Assembly: GCA_902512305.1 (NCBI GenBank)
Contig: CABXIU010000002.1
Span: 1 to 64,000, forward strand
From: an uncultured Gammaproteobacteria bacterium
Lineage (GTDB): Bacteria > Pseudomonadota > Gammaproteobacteria > PS1 > Pseudothioglobaceae
Length of the DNA stretch: 64,000 nucleotides
Direction: 5' to 3'
The position numbers were made by a program, and so were the translations under genes. Each line of letters begins with the position of its first letter. Position 1 is the first letter of the stretch. The notes beneath the pieces were generated by a model. It was not told the origin of the DNA and did no database searches. It was given only the letters and a program-made list of their open reading frames with translations. This document shows positions 50,251-59,361 of the stretch, piece by piece.

Positions 50251-51864
50251 ATGGATAAAAATCCTGCTAATTATGTGCCACTAACGCCTATCTCGTTTTT
50301 ACATAGAACTGCAGATATCTATGGAGGTCATCAATCAGTTATCTATGAAAACAGGGCGTATACCTGGAAAGACTCTAGAGAAAGATGTGTGAGAATTGCC
50401 TCAAGCCTTAATGACTATGGTATTAAGCCAGGTGACACAATTTCAGTGCTGGCATTTAATACTCCAGAAATGTTTGAATCGCATTTTTCAATTCCAATGG
50501 CTGGGGCCATTCTAAACACGATAAATATCAGACTTGATGCGTCGACAATTGCCTATATTTTTGATGATAGTAATGCAAAAATGCTCTTTGTTGATAGAGA
50601 GCTTTTTACTGTTGCTTCCGAGGCGCTTTCTATCGCTTCAGTTAGTCCAAAGATCGTTGTAATCAATGACTCTTTTGCTAGCTCACAGCCAGATATCGCC
50701 AATGACGCAATAGACTACGAGGCTCTTGTTGAAAATGGAGATCCTCTTTATAACTGGACAATGCCTAGTGATGAATGGACCCCGCTTTCGCTTAGCTACA
50801 CTTCTGGAACCACAGGAAAACCTAAAGGTGTCGTTTATCATCATCGTGGCTCCTATTTAATGAGCATGGGCACTGTAGTTGGCTGGAACCTTCCTAATCA
50901 TCCTGTTTACTTATATTCCGTTCCCTTGTTTCACTGCAATGGATGGGGGCATGCCTGGACAATGGCTGCACTGGCTGGTACTATAATTTGCCTTAGATCT
51001 TTTAACCCCGAAAAAGTATTTAACTTGCTTGATAAACACCGCGTAACTCATTTTGGCGGTGCTCCGATAATGCTTAATATGCTTGCCAGCGCACCCAAAG
51101 AGATAAAAAAATCATTTAAAAGAGAGATCAAAGTAATGACTGCAGGAGCCCCGCCGCCTGCTAAAGTTTTAGAGAGTATGATGTCGCTCGGATTTAACGT
51201 TATGCATGTATATGGCCTCACAGAAACGTATGGACATATTCTTCAGGCGGCGCCTCAAGCGTCATGGCTTAATGAAAGCCCTGCGGAGCTTGCCAAACTG
51301 AGCTCAAGACAAGGAGTCAGATTCCCGATGACTGAAGATGTTAGTGTCATAAATCAAGAGACTGGGGAGCACGTTCCTAACGACAGTGAAACTATTGGTG
51401 AAATTGTTATTCGCTGCAATACCTGTATGATGGGCTATTGGAACAACCCCGAAGCCACTGAGGAAGCCTTTGCCAATGGCTGGTTTCATAGTGGGGACCT
51501 AGCAGTCATTCATAATGATGGCTACATACAGATCAAGGACAGGTCAAAAGATATTATCATATCAGGCGGCGAAAACATCTCTTCCGTGGAGGTTGAAAAT
51601 GTCCTTTACCAACACTCATCGGTTGGAGAGGCTGCGGTTGTCGCAATGCCAGACGAGACCTGGGGGGAGGTTCCCTGCGCATTTGTCGAGCTTAAACCTA
51701 ATCAAGAAGCCTCTGAAGCTGAACTTATTGCTTTTTGCAAAGACAATATGGCCAAATTTAAAAGACCAAAAAAAGTTGTTTTTGGTCCACTCCCAAAAAC
51801 CGCAACTGGAAAAATTCAGAAGCACGAGTTAAGAGCAGCTGTTAAAAAATTGGGAGAAGAATAA
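50251..51864 (+). CDS. Acyl-CoA synthetase (AMP-forming)
   Basis: This 537-residue ANL-superfamily ligase has the P-loop YTSGTTGKPKG (about 183), the GLTETYG A5 motif, the GDLAVIHNDGY and KDIIISGGENISS hinge regions and the late catalytic lysine in TATGKIQKH. It belongs to the short/medium-chain group that also includes methylmercaptopropionate-CoA ligase (DmdB). Substrate cannot be fixed from motifs. Lies between the fusion enzyme and an acyl-CoA dehydrogenase. Confidence 0.9.
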   Translation: MDKNPANYVPLTPISFLHRTADIYGGHQSVIYENRAYTWKDSRERCVRIASSLNDYGIKPGDTISVLAFNTPEMFESHFSIPMAGAILNTINIRLDASTIAYIFDDSNAKMLFVDRELFTVASEALSIASVSPKIVVINDSFASSQPDIANDAIDYEALVENGDPLYNWTMPSDEWTPLSLSYTSGTTGKPKGVVYHHRGSYLMSMGTVVGWNLPNHPVYLYSVPLFHCNGWGHAWTMAALAGTIICLRSFNPEKVFNLLDKHRVTHFGGAPIMLNMLASAPKEIKKSFKREIKVMTAGAPPPAKVLESMMSLGFNVMHVYGLTETYGHILQAAPQASWLNESPAELAKLSSRQGVRFPMTEDVSVINQETGEHVPNDSETIGEIVIRCNTCMMGYWNNPEATEEAFANGWFHSGDLAVIHNDGYIQIKDRSKDIIISGGENISSVEVENVLYQHSSVGEAAVVAMPDETWGEVPCAFVELKPNQEASEAELIAFCKDNMAKFKRPKKVVFGPLPKTATGKIQKHELRAAVKKLGEE

Positions 51865-53618
51865 TGTCAAACTATACTGCTCCCGTTGAGGACATGGGCT
51901 TTGTATTGAAAGAGGTTGTTGAAATTGAAAAGCTTTGCAATGAAACTGGCCTTGATAGCTCAACAGTTGACATAATCGATACTGTTTTAGATGCTGCTGG
52001 AAAGCTTGCTAAAGAAGAGATAGAGCCGATCAACAAACCTGGTGATTCAGAAGGATTAAAAATAGATGGCTCAGGAAAAGTAACAACTGCAAATGGCTTT
52101 AAGGAGGCCTACCAACACTTTGTTGAAGGCGGATGGGGTTCGTTGCAATTCTCTCCAAACTATGGAGGCCAAGGTGTTCCGTTCGTAGTTGCTGCAAGCG
52201 TTCAAGAGATGTGGCATTCTGCAAATATGTCATGGGGCCTATGTCCACTTCTTACACAGGGTGCAGTCGAAGCGATAACTCTTAATGCAAGCGAAGACCT
52301 CAAACAGCGCTATCTCCCGAAACTAATCTCGGGAGAGTGGAGCGGCACAATGAACCTTACGGAAGGTGATGCTGGCACTGATGTTGGCTCACTTAAAACG
52401 CGAGCAACCCCAAATGAAGACCACTACTTAATTCGTGGTCAAAAAATTTATATCACTTGGGGTGAGCACGACATGGTGGAGAATATAATTCACCTAGTCC
52501 TGGCTCGTCTGCCGGACGCCCCACAAGGAATTAAAGGGGTTTCATTATTTTTAGTGCCGAAAATACTGATTAATGATGATGGCACTCTTGGAAAACCAAA
52601 CGACTTAAAAGCGCTATCTATCGAACATAAAATTGGCATTCATGCATGTCCAACATGTGTCATGAGCTACGGGGAAGAAGGCGGCGCAATTGGCTATCTA
52701 GTTGGCGAGGAAAATCGAGGCATTCAGTGCATGTTCACAATGATGAATAACGCCAGACTTACTGTTGGGCTCCAGGGTGTATCGGTCTCTGAGCGTGCAT
52801 ATCAACAAGCGCTAAGCTTTTGTAACGAGAGAGTTCAAGGCGTCGCTCCTGGCTTCAAGGAACACGGCCCAATTATTAGACACCCAGACGTCCAAAGAAT
52901 GTTAGCCAACATGAAGTCAATCACACAAGCCTCTCGCGCATTAACTTATACTGCTTGCGCAGAAGTAGACTATTCCTTAAGCAGCCTTCCGCTAGAAGAC
53001 TTAGAAAAACACCAGAGGAGGCTTGGCCTTTTAACTCCGATTGTTAAAGGCTGGTGCACAGAAACTGCACAAGAGGTTGCATCTGTAAGTATGCAGTGCC
53101 ATGGAGGAATGGGCTATGTAGAGGAAACTGGGATTGCTCAAATCCTAAGAGATGCTCGAATCTTGCCAATTTATGAAGGAACAAATGGCATTCAAGCTAT
53201 GGACCTTGTGGGTAGAAAAATTATTAGCGACGGTGGGCTTGGAGCTAGAGAACTAATTACAGAAATGAAAGAGTGTACTAAAAACTCATCATTAACAGGG
53301 ATGGCTTCTACCTCACAATTAGGCCGACTTACTCGGTCTTTTGATGACTTTGAAGCTGCTGTTTCAATTATTCTTAAGCACTCTGAGAACAAAGAGCTTA
53401 TTGGAAAAATTGCGTTTGATACACTCATGATGATAGGCACTATTTCAGCAGCCTGGCAAATGCTATTAAGCCTAGAGAGAGCATCAAATGCTTTTAAAAA
53501 TAACACTTCATCTGCTGAGTTTTTAAAAGAAAAAACTGAAACTGTACAGCATTTTCTAGACTTTATCTTGCCACGATATCTTTCAAACTTTGCAACAATA
53601 TCTGCAAGCTCTGAGTAA
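51864..53618 (+). CDS. Long-form acyl-CoA dehydrogenase (DmdC-like)
   Basis: This 584-residue FAD enzyme has the catalytic glutamate Glu438 in IYEGTNGIQAMD and an extra C-terminal domain (about 490-584). The extra domain is the hallmark of the long acyl-CoA dehydrogenases such as 3-methylmercaptopropionyl-CoA dehydrogenase (DmdC) and FadE5. It overlaps the acyl-CoA ligase by one base. With the ligase and metY it suggests oxidation of a methylthio acid, but other short or branched acyl-CoAs are possible. Confidence 0.88.
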   Translation: MSNYTAPVEDMGFVLKEVVEIEKLCNETGLDSSTVDIIDTVLDAAGKLAKEEIEPINKPGDSEGLKIDGSGKVTTANGFKEAYQHFVEGGWGSLQFSPNYGGQGVPFVVAASVQEMWHSANMSWGLCPLLTQGAVEAITLNASEDLKQRYLPKLISGEWSGTMNLTEGDAGTDVGSLKTRATPNEDHYLIRGQKIYITWGEHDMVENIIHLVLARLPDAPQGIKGVSLFLVPKILINDDGTLGKPNDLKALSIEHKIGIHACPTCVMSYGEEGGAIGYLVGEENRGIQCMFTMMNNARLTVGLQGVSVSERAYQQALSFCNERVQGVAPGFKEHGPIIRHPDVQRMLANMKSITQASRALTYTACAEVDYSLSSLPLEDLEKHQRRLGLLTPIVKGWCTETAQEVASVSMQCHGGMGYVEETGIAQILRDARILPIYEGTNGIQAMDLVGRKIISDGGLGARELITEMKECTKNSSLTGMASTSQLGRLTRSFDDFEAAVSIILKHSENKELIGKIAFDTLMMIGTISAAWQMLLSLERASNAFKNNTSSAEFLKEKTETVQHFLDFILPRYLSNFATISASSE

Positions 53619-54137
53619 TTATTTAATTCTGACCATAAGCTCATTTTTACGAAACATTGGCAAGGCATAAGGGGAATTAAACTGAGCAACCATAAAGCCA
53701 CCCTGTGTGCTAATGTTATTTTGTTGAAGCAGTGTTGCCAGTTTTTTTTGATAAACCATACTTCGTGTCTCAGTCGCCCAGCCTCCAAAAGCTAGAACAG
53801 CGACCTCGCCTAGTGCTTCTTTTTTGATTGACACGTGCCTTGTGTTGGCCTTAGGCAGGTCTTTCATAGAATGCTCTTTGGGCATCACAAAGGAAATATT
53901 GTAAGCCTCTAACCCCTTAGAGGGACAATCTGAAATCACAGGCGCGGTCATTGCGATTTTCATTTCTTTGTCGTTGTCGCCAAAAATGTAATTAGCAATT
54001 CTTCTAAAGCCAGCAGATGTTGAGCTTTTATAATCTGCCTTAACGTAGGTTGTAGCCATTATCATTTCACTATAGTTTCGAATTTCAAAGCCATCGTGTT
54101 TAGAAGTTAATTCATATTCAGGGGTTTCAAGTGCCAT
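53619..54137 (-). CDS. SOUL family heme-binding protein
   Basis: About 172 residues, starting MALETPEYELTSKHDGFEIR. The frame is open to a TTG at 54167 that would overlap the upstream gene, but ATG at 54137 is the likelier start. The MTAPVI signature and FGGWATE segment identify the SOUL/HBP family, which binds heme or tetrapyrroles. It is the last gene of the six-gene lipid operon. Its stop directly abuts that of the acyl-CoA dehydrogenase. Exact role unknown. Confidence 0.85.
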   Translation of the reverse strand: MALETPEYELTSKHDGFEIRNYSEMIMATTYVKADYKSSTSAGFRRIANYIFGDNDKEMKIAMTAPVISDCPSKGLEAYNISFVMPKEHSMKDLPKANTRHVSIKKEALGEVAVLAFGGWATETRSMVYQKKLATLLQQNNISTQGGFMVAQFNSPYALPMFRKNELMVRIK

Positions 54138-54147
54138 ATTTTTTTTA

Positions 54148-55029
54148 TTAGTTGTTATTTTTTCCAAAAAAAGGAGTCAGTACGGGTGTTTTGTTTTTGT
54201 ATTCAATATAGTTTTTGTCATTGCCCCATTTTTTTTCAGCTTTGTCTTCTAAAAAAGGAAGTCCGCTTATTTTTGTCAAAAGAATAAAAACAAACAATGG
54301 AGAAACAAGGGTTATAAGCTGCCAACTAGACAAGAGCGGCAATGAGATAATTGCAATGCCTGTCCACAGTACGATTTCTCCAAAATAGTTCGGATGGCGG
54401 GATATCGACCAAAGGCCCTGAGTAATGAATTTATCCCTATTTTCAGGAAACTCACTAAAGTTCTTTTTTTGCCAATCAGCAACTGCCTCAAAAGCAAAAC
54501 CTAGAATCCAAAGAATGCCGCCAATTATAAAAAATGTGCCAAGCGGCTCTTGAGGATTCAATGCTATTATAGTAATCGCGTTTACCGTTGTTAGAAAAAC
54601 CCATAGAGCTGACAGAGTCCATGCCATTAGAAACCTTGGTAAAGATTTTTTGATGTCTTTAAACCTTTTGTCTTCCCCGCTTTGAACTATTCTTTTATAT
54701 AAAAATGTTCCAAGCCTCAGCGTCCAAAGCGATACAAAAATAGCAACAATTGTCGAGCGACTGGATGCTTGTTGGCCTGAATTTAATAGAGCCAATATTG
54801 CTGTAGAAACAACTAAAAGGGTTGCAATCATCCCTGTAAAGTCGAAATATTTTTCCGAACTGACGATCAGTGAAGGGATTGCAATTATCCAGTGAACAAA
54901 AAAGCTTACCCCCGCACACAAAAGAACTACGGGCGCCCCATAAAGAAAAACCCCTTCCACTGAAGCAGCAATTGCAACAAGATAGGCAGTTAAAATGCAG
55001 ACAACAATAGCGACAAAGTCTTTAATCAT
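54148..55029 (-). CDS. DUF1295 membrane protein (steroid-reductase/ICMT-like)
   Basis: This 293-residue polytopic protein with about seven hydrophobic segments has the LWSISRHPNYFGEI motif shared by DUF1295, steroid 5-alpha-reductase-like and isoprenylcysteine methyltransferase-like enzymes. It probably acts on membrane lipids, perhaps reducing a double bond, but this is inference. It shares one base with the upstream methyltransferase. Confidence 0.82.
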   Translation of the reverse strand: MIKDFVAIVVCILTAYLVAIAASVEGVFLYGAPVVLLCAGVSFFVHWIIAIPSLIVSSEKYFDFTGMIATLLVVSTAILALLNSGQQASSRSTIVAIFVSLWTLRLGTFLYKRIVQSGEDKRFKDIKKSLPRFLMAWTLSALWVFLTTVNAITIIALNPQEPLGTFFIIGGILWILGFAFEAVADWQKKNFSEFPENRDKFITQGLWSISRHPNYFGEIVLWTGIAIISLPLLSSWQLITLVSPLFVFILLTKISGLPFLEDKAEKKWGNDKNYIEYKNKTPVLTPFFGKNNN

Positions 55030-56063
55030 TATGGTTTCTCAAAAAGATAGTGAGAAACACCCCATTCAGAGCCTCGATTAAAGCCAAAAAGAACTTCGCA
55101 TGACATGAAAAAAATGCGCCACCTTTGGAGCCATGCTCTGGCCTCTCTCTCCCCATATGTTTTTTTAAAAAGCTCTAAAACTTCGACCTTATTTTTGTCC
55201 ATTTTTTGGAGCCATGCCAGTGAGGTTTTTTCATAATGTAGGCCACTAACTCTCCAGTCTTTTTCTATTTTCATTTGCCCTGGAAAGCTCATTAATAGCC
55301 TGTGTGAAGGCATCTGACCCCCGCTAAAAAACTCCCTTGCCATCCAGTCTGAATCGTCATGGTCTTCAAATGGATAGGCAACCTCTTGATGAGAGAATAT
55401 ATGTACAAACAGCTTGCCGTCGTTTTTAAGCCAAGCATTAACTCTGCCAAGCAATGCTTCATAGTTTCGCATGTGCTCAAACATTTCAATAGAAACAACC
55501 CGATCAAACAACTCTTTTGTTTCAAAGTCGTTCATGTCGGCTGTTATAACTTTAATGTTTGTTAAATTAAGCTTGTCAGATCTTGTTTCAATAAATTGTC
55601 TCTGATCGTTCGAATTGCTAACTGCAGTAATCTTGCTATTTGGAAATTGCTCTGCCATATACAATGTTAAGGACCCCCAGCCACAGCCGAGCTCTAAAAT
55701 TGCTTGGCCGTCAACCAAGCCCGCTCTCTCGCATGACAGCTTGAGCATTGCAACTTCAGACTGATCTAAGGTTGAAGTTCCTTCTGGCCAGAGACCGGAG
55801 CTATACTTTAGCTTTTGTCCAAGTACCAGCTCAAAAAGTCTAGGCGGAACTTCATAATGCTGTTCATTTGCTTTTTCTGGAATAAGTGCAATTGGGCTCT
55901 CTTTTAAAACCTCAACCCAGGCTTCGTGCTTTTTTTCTATTTCGTCTTCGCCAAAATTTTTCGCTTCGGCCAAGCGCCGACTGCATAAGCGCCTTATTCC
56001 GAACCTTATTAATGCGTCTGGCAAAAATCCTTTTTCTGCAAGTTTTATCAATATAGCGATCAT
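55029..56063 (-). CDS. CFA-synthase-like SAM methyltransferase (344 residues)
   Basis: This SAM-dependent methyltransferase of the cyclopropane-fatty-acid synthase superfamily has the SAM loop LELGCGWGSLT and VVSIEMFEH. It lacks the N-terminal domain typical of CFA synthase and carries Ser89 (KYSSGLW) where the E. coli enzyme has bicarbonate-binding Cys139. It is the second CFA-like gene in the operon. It may methylate or further modify an already altered acyl chain, but its reaction is unproven. Confidence 0.82.
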   Translation of the reverse strand: MIAILIKLAEKGFLPDALIRFGIRRLCSRRLAEAKNFGEDEIEKKHEAWVEVLKESPIALIPEKANEQHYEVPPRLFELVLGQKLKYSSGLWPEGTSTLDQSEVAMLKLSCERAGLVDGQAILELGCGWGSLTLYMAEQFPNSKITAVSNSNDQRQFIETRSDKLNLTNIKVITADMNDFETKELFDRVVSIEMFEHMRNYEALLGRVNAWLKNDGKLFVHIFSHQEVAYPFEDHDDSDWMAREFFSGGQMPSHRLLMSFPGQMKIEKDWRVSGLHYEKTSLAWLQKMDKNKVEVLELFKKTYGEREARAWLQRWRIFFMSCEVLFGFNRGSEWGVSHYLFEKP

Positions 56064-56066
56064 GAA

Positions 56067-57356
56067 CTAGTAATTAATTTGAATATTTGTTGAATCTGGT
56101 TTGGCAAAAACAATCTGAAAATCTCCAATCAAGTTTTCAAGAAAGCCAGCCTCACAATAGACCAGATAAAAATTCCATATTCTTGTGAAAGGCTCGGAAA
56201 AACCAAGGCCTTTAACTTCTGGCAAGGCTTTTTGAAAGCTCTCTCTCCATAACTTAAGAGTTCGTGCGTAGTGATGAGTTATGTCCTCAGAATCTATTAT
56301 AACCAAATCTGTTTTCTCTTTAATGGCCTGCATTATTTGAGGCATAGCAACAAGGCAAGACCCTGGAAATATGTATTTACGTATAAAATCTACCGAATTC
56401 TTGTAGGAGTCAAAATCAGGGTCATTGTAGGTTATCCCTTGAAGCGCCATTAGCCCATTGTTTTTCAATAGTGACGACGCTTTTTCAAAGAAACCAGGAA
56501 CATACTCTGCTCCAACTGCCTCAATCATTTCAATAGAGACCACTTTGTCAAAAGAGCCTTCAAGCTCTCGATAGTCCTTGCTAAGAAGTGTTATTTTATT
56601 TTCTAGCCCTTCTTTGGAAATCAATTCAGAAGCATATTGAAACTGTTTGTCAGAAATGGTTGTAGTTGTAACTTTACAGCCGTAGTTTTTAGCAGCATGG
56701 ATTGCAAAACTGCCCCAGCCTGTCCCAATCTCAAGAACATGGTCTTTATTTGAAAGCTTTAGCTTTCTACAAATTCTATCTAGTTTTTCAATTGAGGCTT
56801 CCTGCATGCTTGAATCCTTGCTTGGAAAAACTCCGCTGGAATAGGTCATGGTTGGGTCTAGCCATAACTTATAAAAGTCATTGCTCAAATCATAGTGGGC
56901 TAGGACGTTATTTCTACTGCCTTTTAAGGTGTTTTGCCTTTTCTTGTGAATAAGCTTAGTAATCGGGCTGCCTAGTCTTGCAAAGCCTGCATCAAGACCT
57001 AGCAAAGTGTTTTTATTTTTTATGATTAGCTGGATTAGGCCCACAAGGTTTTTAGAGCTCCAGTATCCAGCCGTGTAGGACTCCGCTGCGCCATTCGTTC
57101 CTCCGCTTCCCAAAAACACATAAAACTCTTGTGAATAGACCTCAAGCTCAGCTTTTAACTCAGAATCAGGGCTGCCAAATACATGTTTATTGCTGCCATC
57201 AATAATTGTTAGCTGTCCACTACTGATGCTTTTTAACTTTCTAAACAAAATGCTTTTAAAAAAAGAAGTCAATCGAATGCTTTTTTTCATTTTATTAATG
57301 CCATTAGCAAGAATGTCAACAGAGAGCTTGTCTTTAGTTTGTCTTTCTTTTGTCAT
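56067..57356 (-). CDS. Cyclopropane-fatty-acyl-phospholipid synthase family protein
   Basis: This 429-residue CFA-family methyltransferase has an N-terminal lipid-binding domain, YDLSNDFYKLWLD, the SAM loop LEIGTGWGSFA and VVSIEMIEAVG. Ser174 (TYSSGVF) replaces E. coli Cys139. It would act on unsaturated phospholipid acyl chains at the membrane, producing a cyclopropane, methyl-branched or furan-type product. It overlaps DUF1365 by four bases. Confidence 0.9.
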   Translation of the reverse strand: MTKERQTKDKLSVDILANGINKMKKSIRLTSFFKSILFRKLKSISSGQLTIIDGSNKHVFGSPDSELKAELEVYSQEFYVFLGSGGTNGAAESYTAGYWSSKNLVGLIQLIIKNKNTLLGLDAGFARLGSPITKLIHKKRQNTLKGSRNNVLAHYDLSNDFYKLWLDPTMTYSSGVFPSKDSSMQEASIEKLDRICRKLKLSNKDHVLEIGTGWGSFAIHAAKNYGCKVTTTTISDKQFQYASELISKEGLENKITLLSKDYRELEGSFDKVVSIEMIEAVGAEYVPGFFEKASSLLKNNGLMALQGITYNDPDFDSYKNSVDFIRKYIFPGSCLVAMPQIMQAIKEKTDLVIIDSEDITHHYARTLKLWRESFQKALPEVKGLGFSEPFTRIWNFYLVYCEAGFLENLIGDFQIVFAKPDSTNIQINY

Positions 57357-58117
57357 AATTTATCTGGATGTGTAAAAAATGGCGCTCTTCTAATTAAAAG
57401 CATCAAGGCTTGCCAATGTATCCTATAAACCACTACCAATGTTGCAAATGGAAACCTAAGAACGGCCTTAAGCAGTCCCTTGTTATTGAAAGCGCGCCTT
57501 TTCAGATTGAGCGCAACATTGAATACTTTTTTTCCATTTTTATAGTTTTCCATTATCACATTTAAAGCCTCTTCTGGGTTTGAAAAAAACCATTCATAAT
57601 CATGGTCCATCCCCCAAAAAGGACTGACATGGAATTGTTTTTTTGGTGTCGCTGTAAAGCTCATTTTGTCTTTTTTTTCAAGACGGTCATGAATTACATA
57701 TGCGTGCCTCTCTTGCCACGGGGTGTTAGTAACCTCAGCCATTATTGCTTCAACTTTATTATCTTTCTCATCGAAACAATAATAAAAGCTAACTGGATTA
57801 AAGCAATGGCCAAAATATCTCAAATGTGTAAGCAGCCTTATTGGGCCTTTAAACTCTTTGCCTGTTTTATCAAAAAGTGTCTTTCGAACTGCACTTTCAA
57901 GCTCAATTGAGGGGTCGCCATGATAGTCTTTCCGTTTATATGAAACAATTGCAGGCTTGTTGATATTCCAAAGCAAAGAAGGCTTCATTGTTGTTCTAAG
58001 TGAAGAAATATCAATATATGCCATAAAAATGGGGTACTGAAAAAAACGATTAAACGGGGTGTGCCTATGATGACTAATGGTGCCCCAATATAAGTGGTGG
58101 CTTTTAGAAAGGCTCAT
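57353..58117 (-). CDS. DUF1365 family protein
   Basis: This 254-residue protein of family DUF1365 starts YWGTISHHRHTPFNRFF-like and contains the FNPVSFYYCFD and VTNTPWQERHAY segments. It is found with FAD oxidoreductases and CFA-type enzymes in stress-induced lipid operons of many proteobacteria. Its chemistry is not established. Overlaps both neighbours by four bases. Confidence 0.9.
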   Translation of the reverse strand: MSLSKSHHLYWGTISHHRHTPFNRFFQYPIFMAYIDISSLRTTMKPSLLWNINKPAIVSYKRKDYHGDPSIELESAVRKTLFDKTGKEFKGPIRLLTHLRYFGHCFNPVSFYYCFDEKDNKVEAIMAEVTNTPWQERHAYVIHDRLEKKDKMSFTATPKKQFHVSPFWGMDHDYEWFFSNPEEALNVIMENYKNGKKVFNVALNLKRRAFNNKGLLKAVLRFPFATLVVVYRIHWQALMLLIRRAPFFTHPDKL

Positions 58118-59361
58118 AATGTTGCCCCGAGTAGCTTACATACATCTAAGGAGCTATTAACTCCATCTTCATGAAAGCCGCTCCCCCAATATGCGCCGCA
58201 ATAAAAAGTGTTATTAACTCCGTTAATTTGTTTTTTCTTCTTTTGTGCACTAATCCCATCAACCGTAAAAAGAGGGTGATGATATTCAACCTTTTTAATT
58301 ATTTTAGAAGAATCAATATTGCTGTTACTATTAAGCGTTACTAAGAAGTCTGGCTTAGCGTCTAATGACTGTAGAATATTCATATTATAGGTTAGCGTTA
58401 CCGGCTGTTCTTGATCCTCGTTTAGCAAATAATTCCAGCTCGACCAGGTTAGTTTATTTTTTGGCATTAGCGAGACATCGGTGTGCAATATGGCTGTGTT
58501 TTTTTGATAAGGCAAAGCCCCTAAGATTGCGGCCTCATTGTCACTTGGATCCTTCAGCAAGGCCAAAGCCTGGTCGCTGTGAGTGGCGAATATAACTTTA
58601 TCAAACTGCTTTGGCCCTTGGTCTTTTTCACAATAAATCTTAACGCCAGTAGAATCTCTTAAAACTTCTTTAACGGGGGAAGAAAGTAAGATTTTCTCTT
58701 TAAAGCCTTCAATTATCTTTTGAACATAGGTTTTTGAGCCACCCTTAATGACAAACCATTGTGGCCGGTTGAAAATTTGGAGTAGCCCATGGTTTTTAAA
58801 AAAACGAATATAAAAGGCTGCTGGCATTTCTGTTGTGTTTTTTGCCGCTGTAGACCAAATGGCCGCACCCATGGGAATAATGTAGTTATCAATAAAGTGC
58901 CTACTAAAATTGTGAGAATGCAAGAGCTGGCCTATAGTTATTGAGTCTTCAACTGAGTCAAGCATCTTAACCGCAATTCGATTAAAACGTAGAATGTCTT
59001 TGAGCATCGTCAAAAAGGAGGGCTTAAACAAATTAAGTCTTTGAGCGAAGAGCGAGCTCAAAGAGCCGCCTGAATACTCAAGACTCTTAGCTGGAGCGCT
59101 TACACTGAACCCCATTGATGTTTTTTGAACCTCCACCTTTAGCTGTTCGAGCAATTTTATGAAATTAGGATAGGTTTTTTCGTTGTAAACAATAAAGCCC
59201 GAGTCAACTTGCCAAGTTTTATTATTCTGGTCTATTTCATGGGTGTGGGTATGTCCGCCAACATAGTCGTTAGCCTCAAAAACAGTAACGTCGTGCTCCT
59301 TGTTTAAAAGGTACGCGGCTGTTAGGCCTGATATTCCACTTCCAATAATAGCAACCTTCAT
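58114..59361 (-). CDS. FAD-dependent oxidoreductase (amine oxidase-like fold)
   Basis: This 415-residue flavoprotein has the dinucleotide-binding GSGISG (7-12) and the VFEANDYVGGHTHT loop. It first appears in the operon, followed by DUF1365 and the CFA enzymes. In other proteobacteria homologs lie in the same order, often under singlet-oxygen/ECF control, and probably desaturate or oxidise acyl chains. No ECF sigma gene is present here, and I find no convincing promoter. The substrate is inferred. Confidence 0.88.
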   Translation of the reverse strand: MKVAIIGSGISGLTAAYLLNKEHDVTVFEANDYVGGHTHTHEIDQNNKTWQVDSGFIVYNEKTYPNFIKLLEQLKVEVQKTSMGFSVSAPAKSLEYSGGSLSSLFAQRLNLFKPSFLTMLKDILRFNRIAVKMLDSVEDSITIGQLLHSHNFSRHFIDNYIIPMGAAIWSTAAKNTTEMPAAFYIRFFKNHGLLQIFNRPQWFVIKGGSKTYVQKIIEGFKEKILLSSPVKEVLRDSTGVKIYCEKDQGPKQFDKVIFATHSDQALALLKDPSDNEAAILGALPYQKNTAILHTDVSLMPKNKLTWSSWNYLLNEDQEQPVTLTYNMNILQSLDAKPDFLVTLNSNSNIDSSKIIKKVEYHHPLFTVDGISAQKKKKQINGVNNTFYCGAYWGSGFHEDGVNSSLDVCKLLGATL

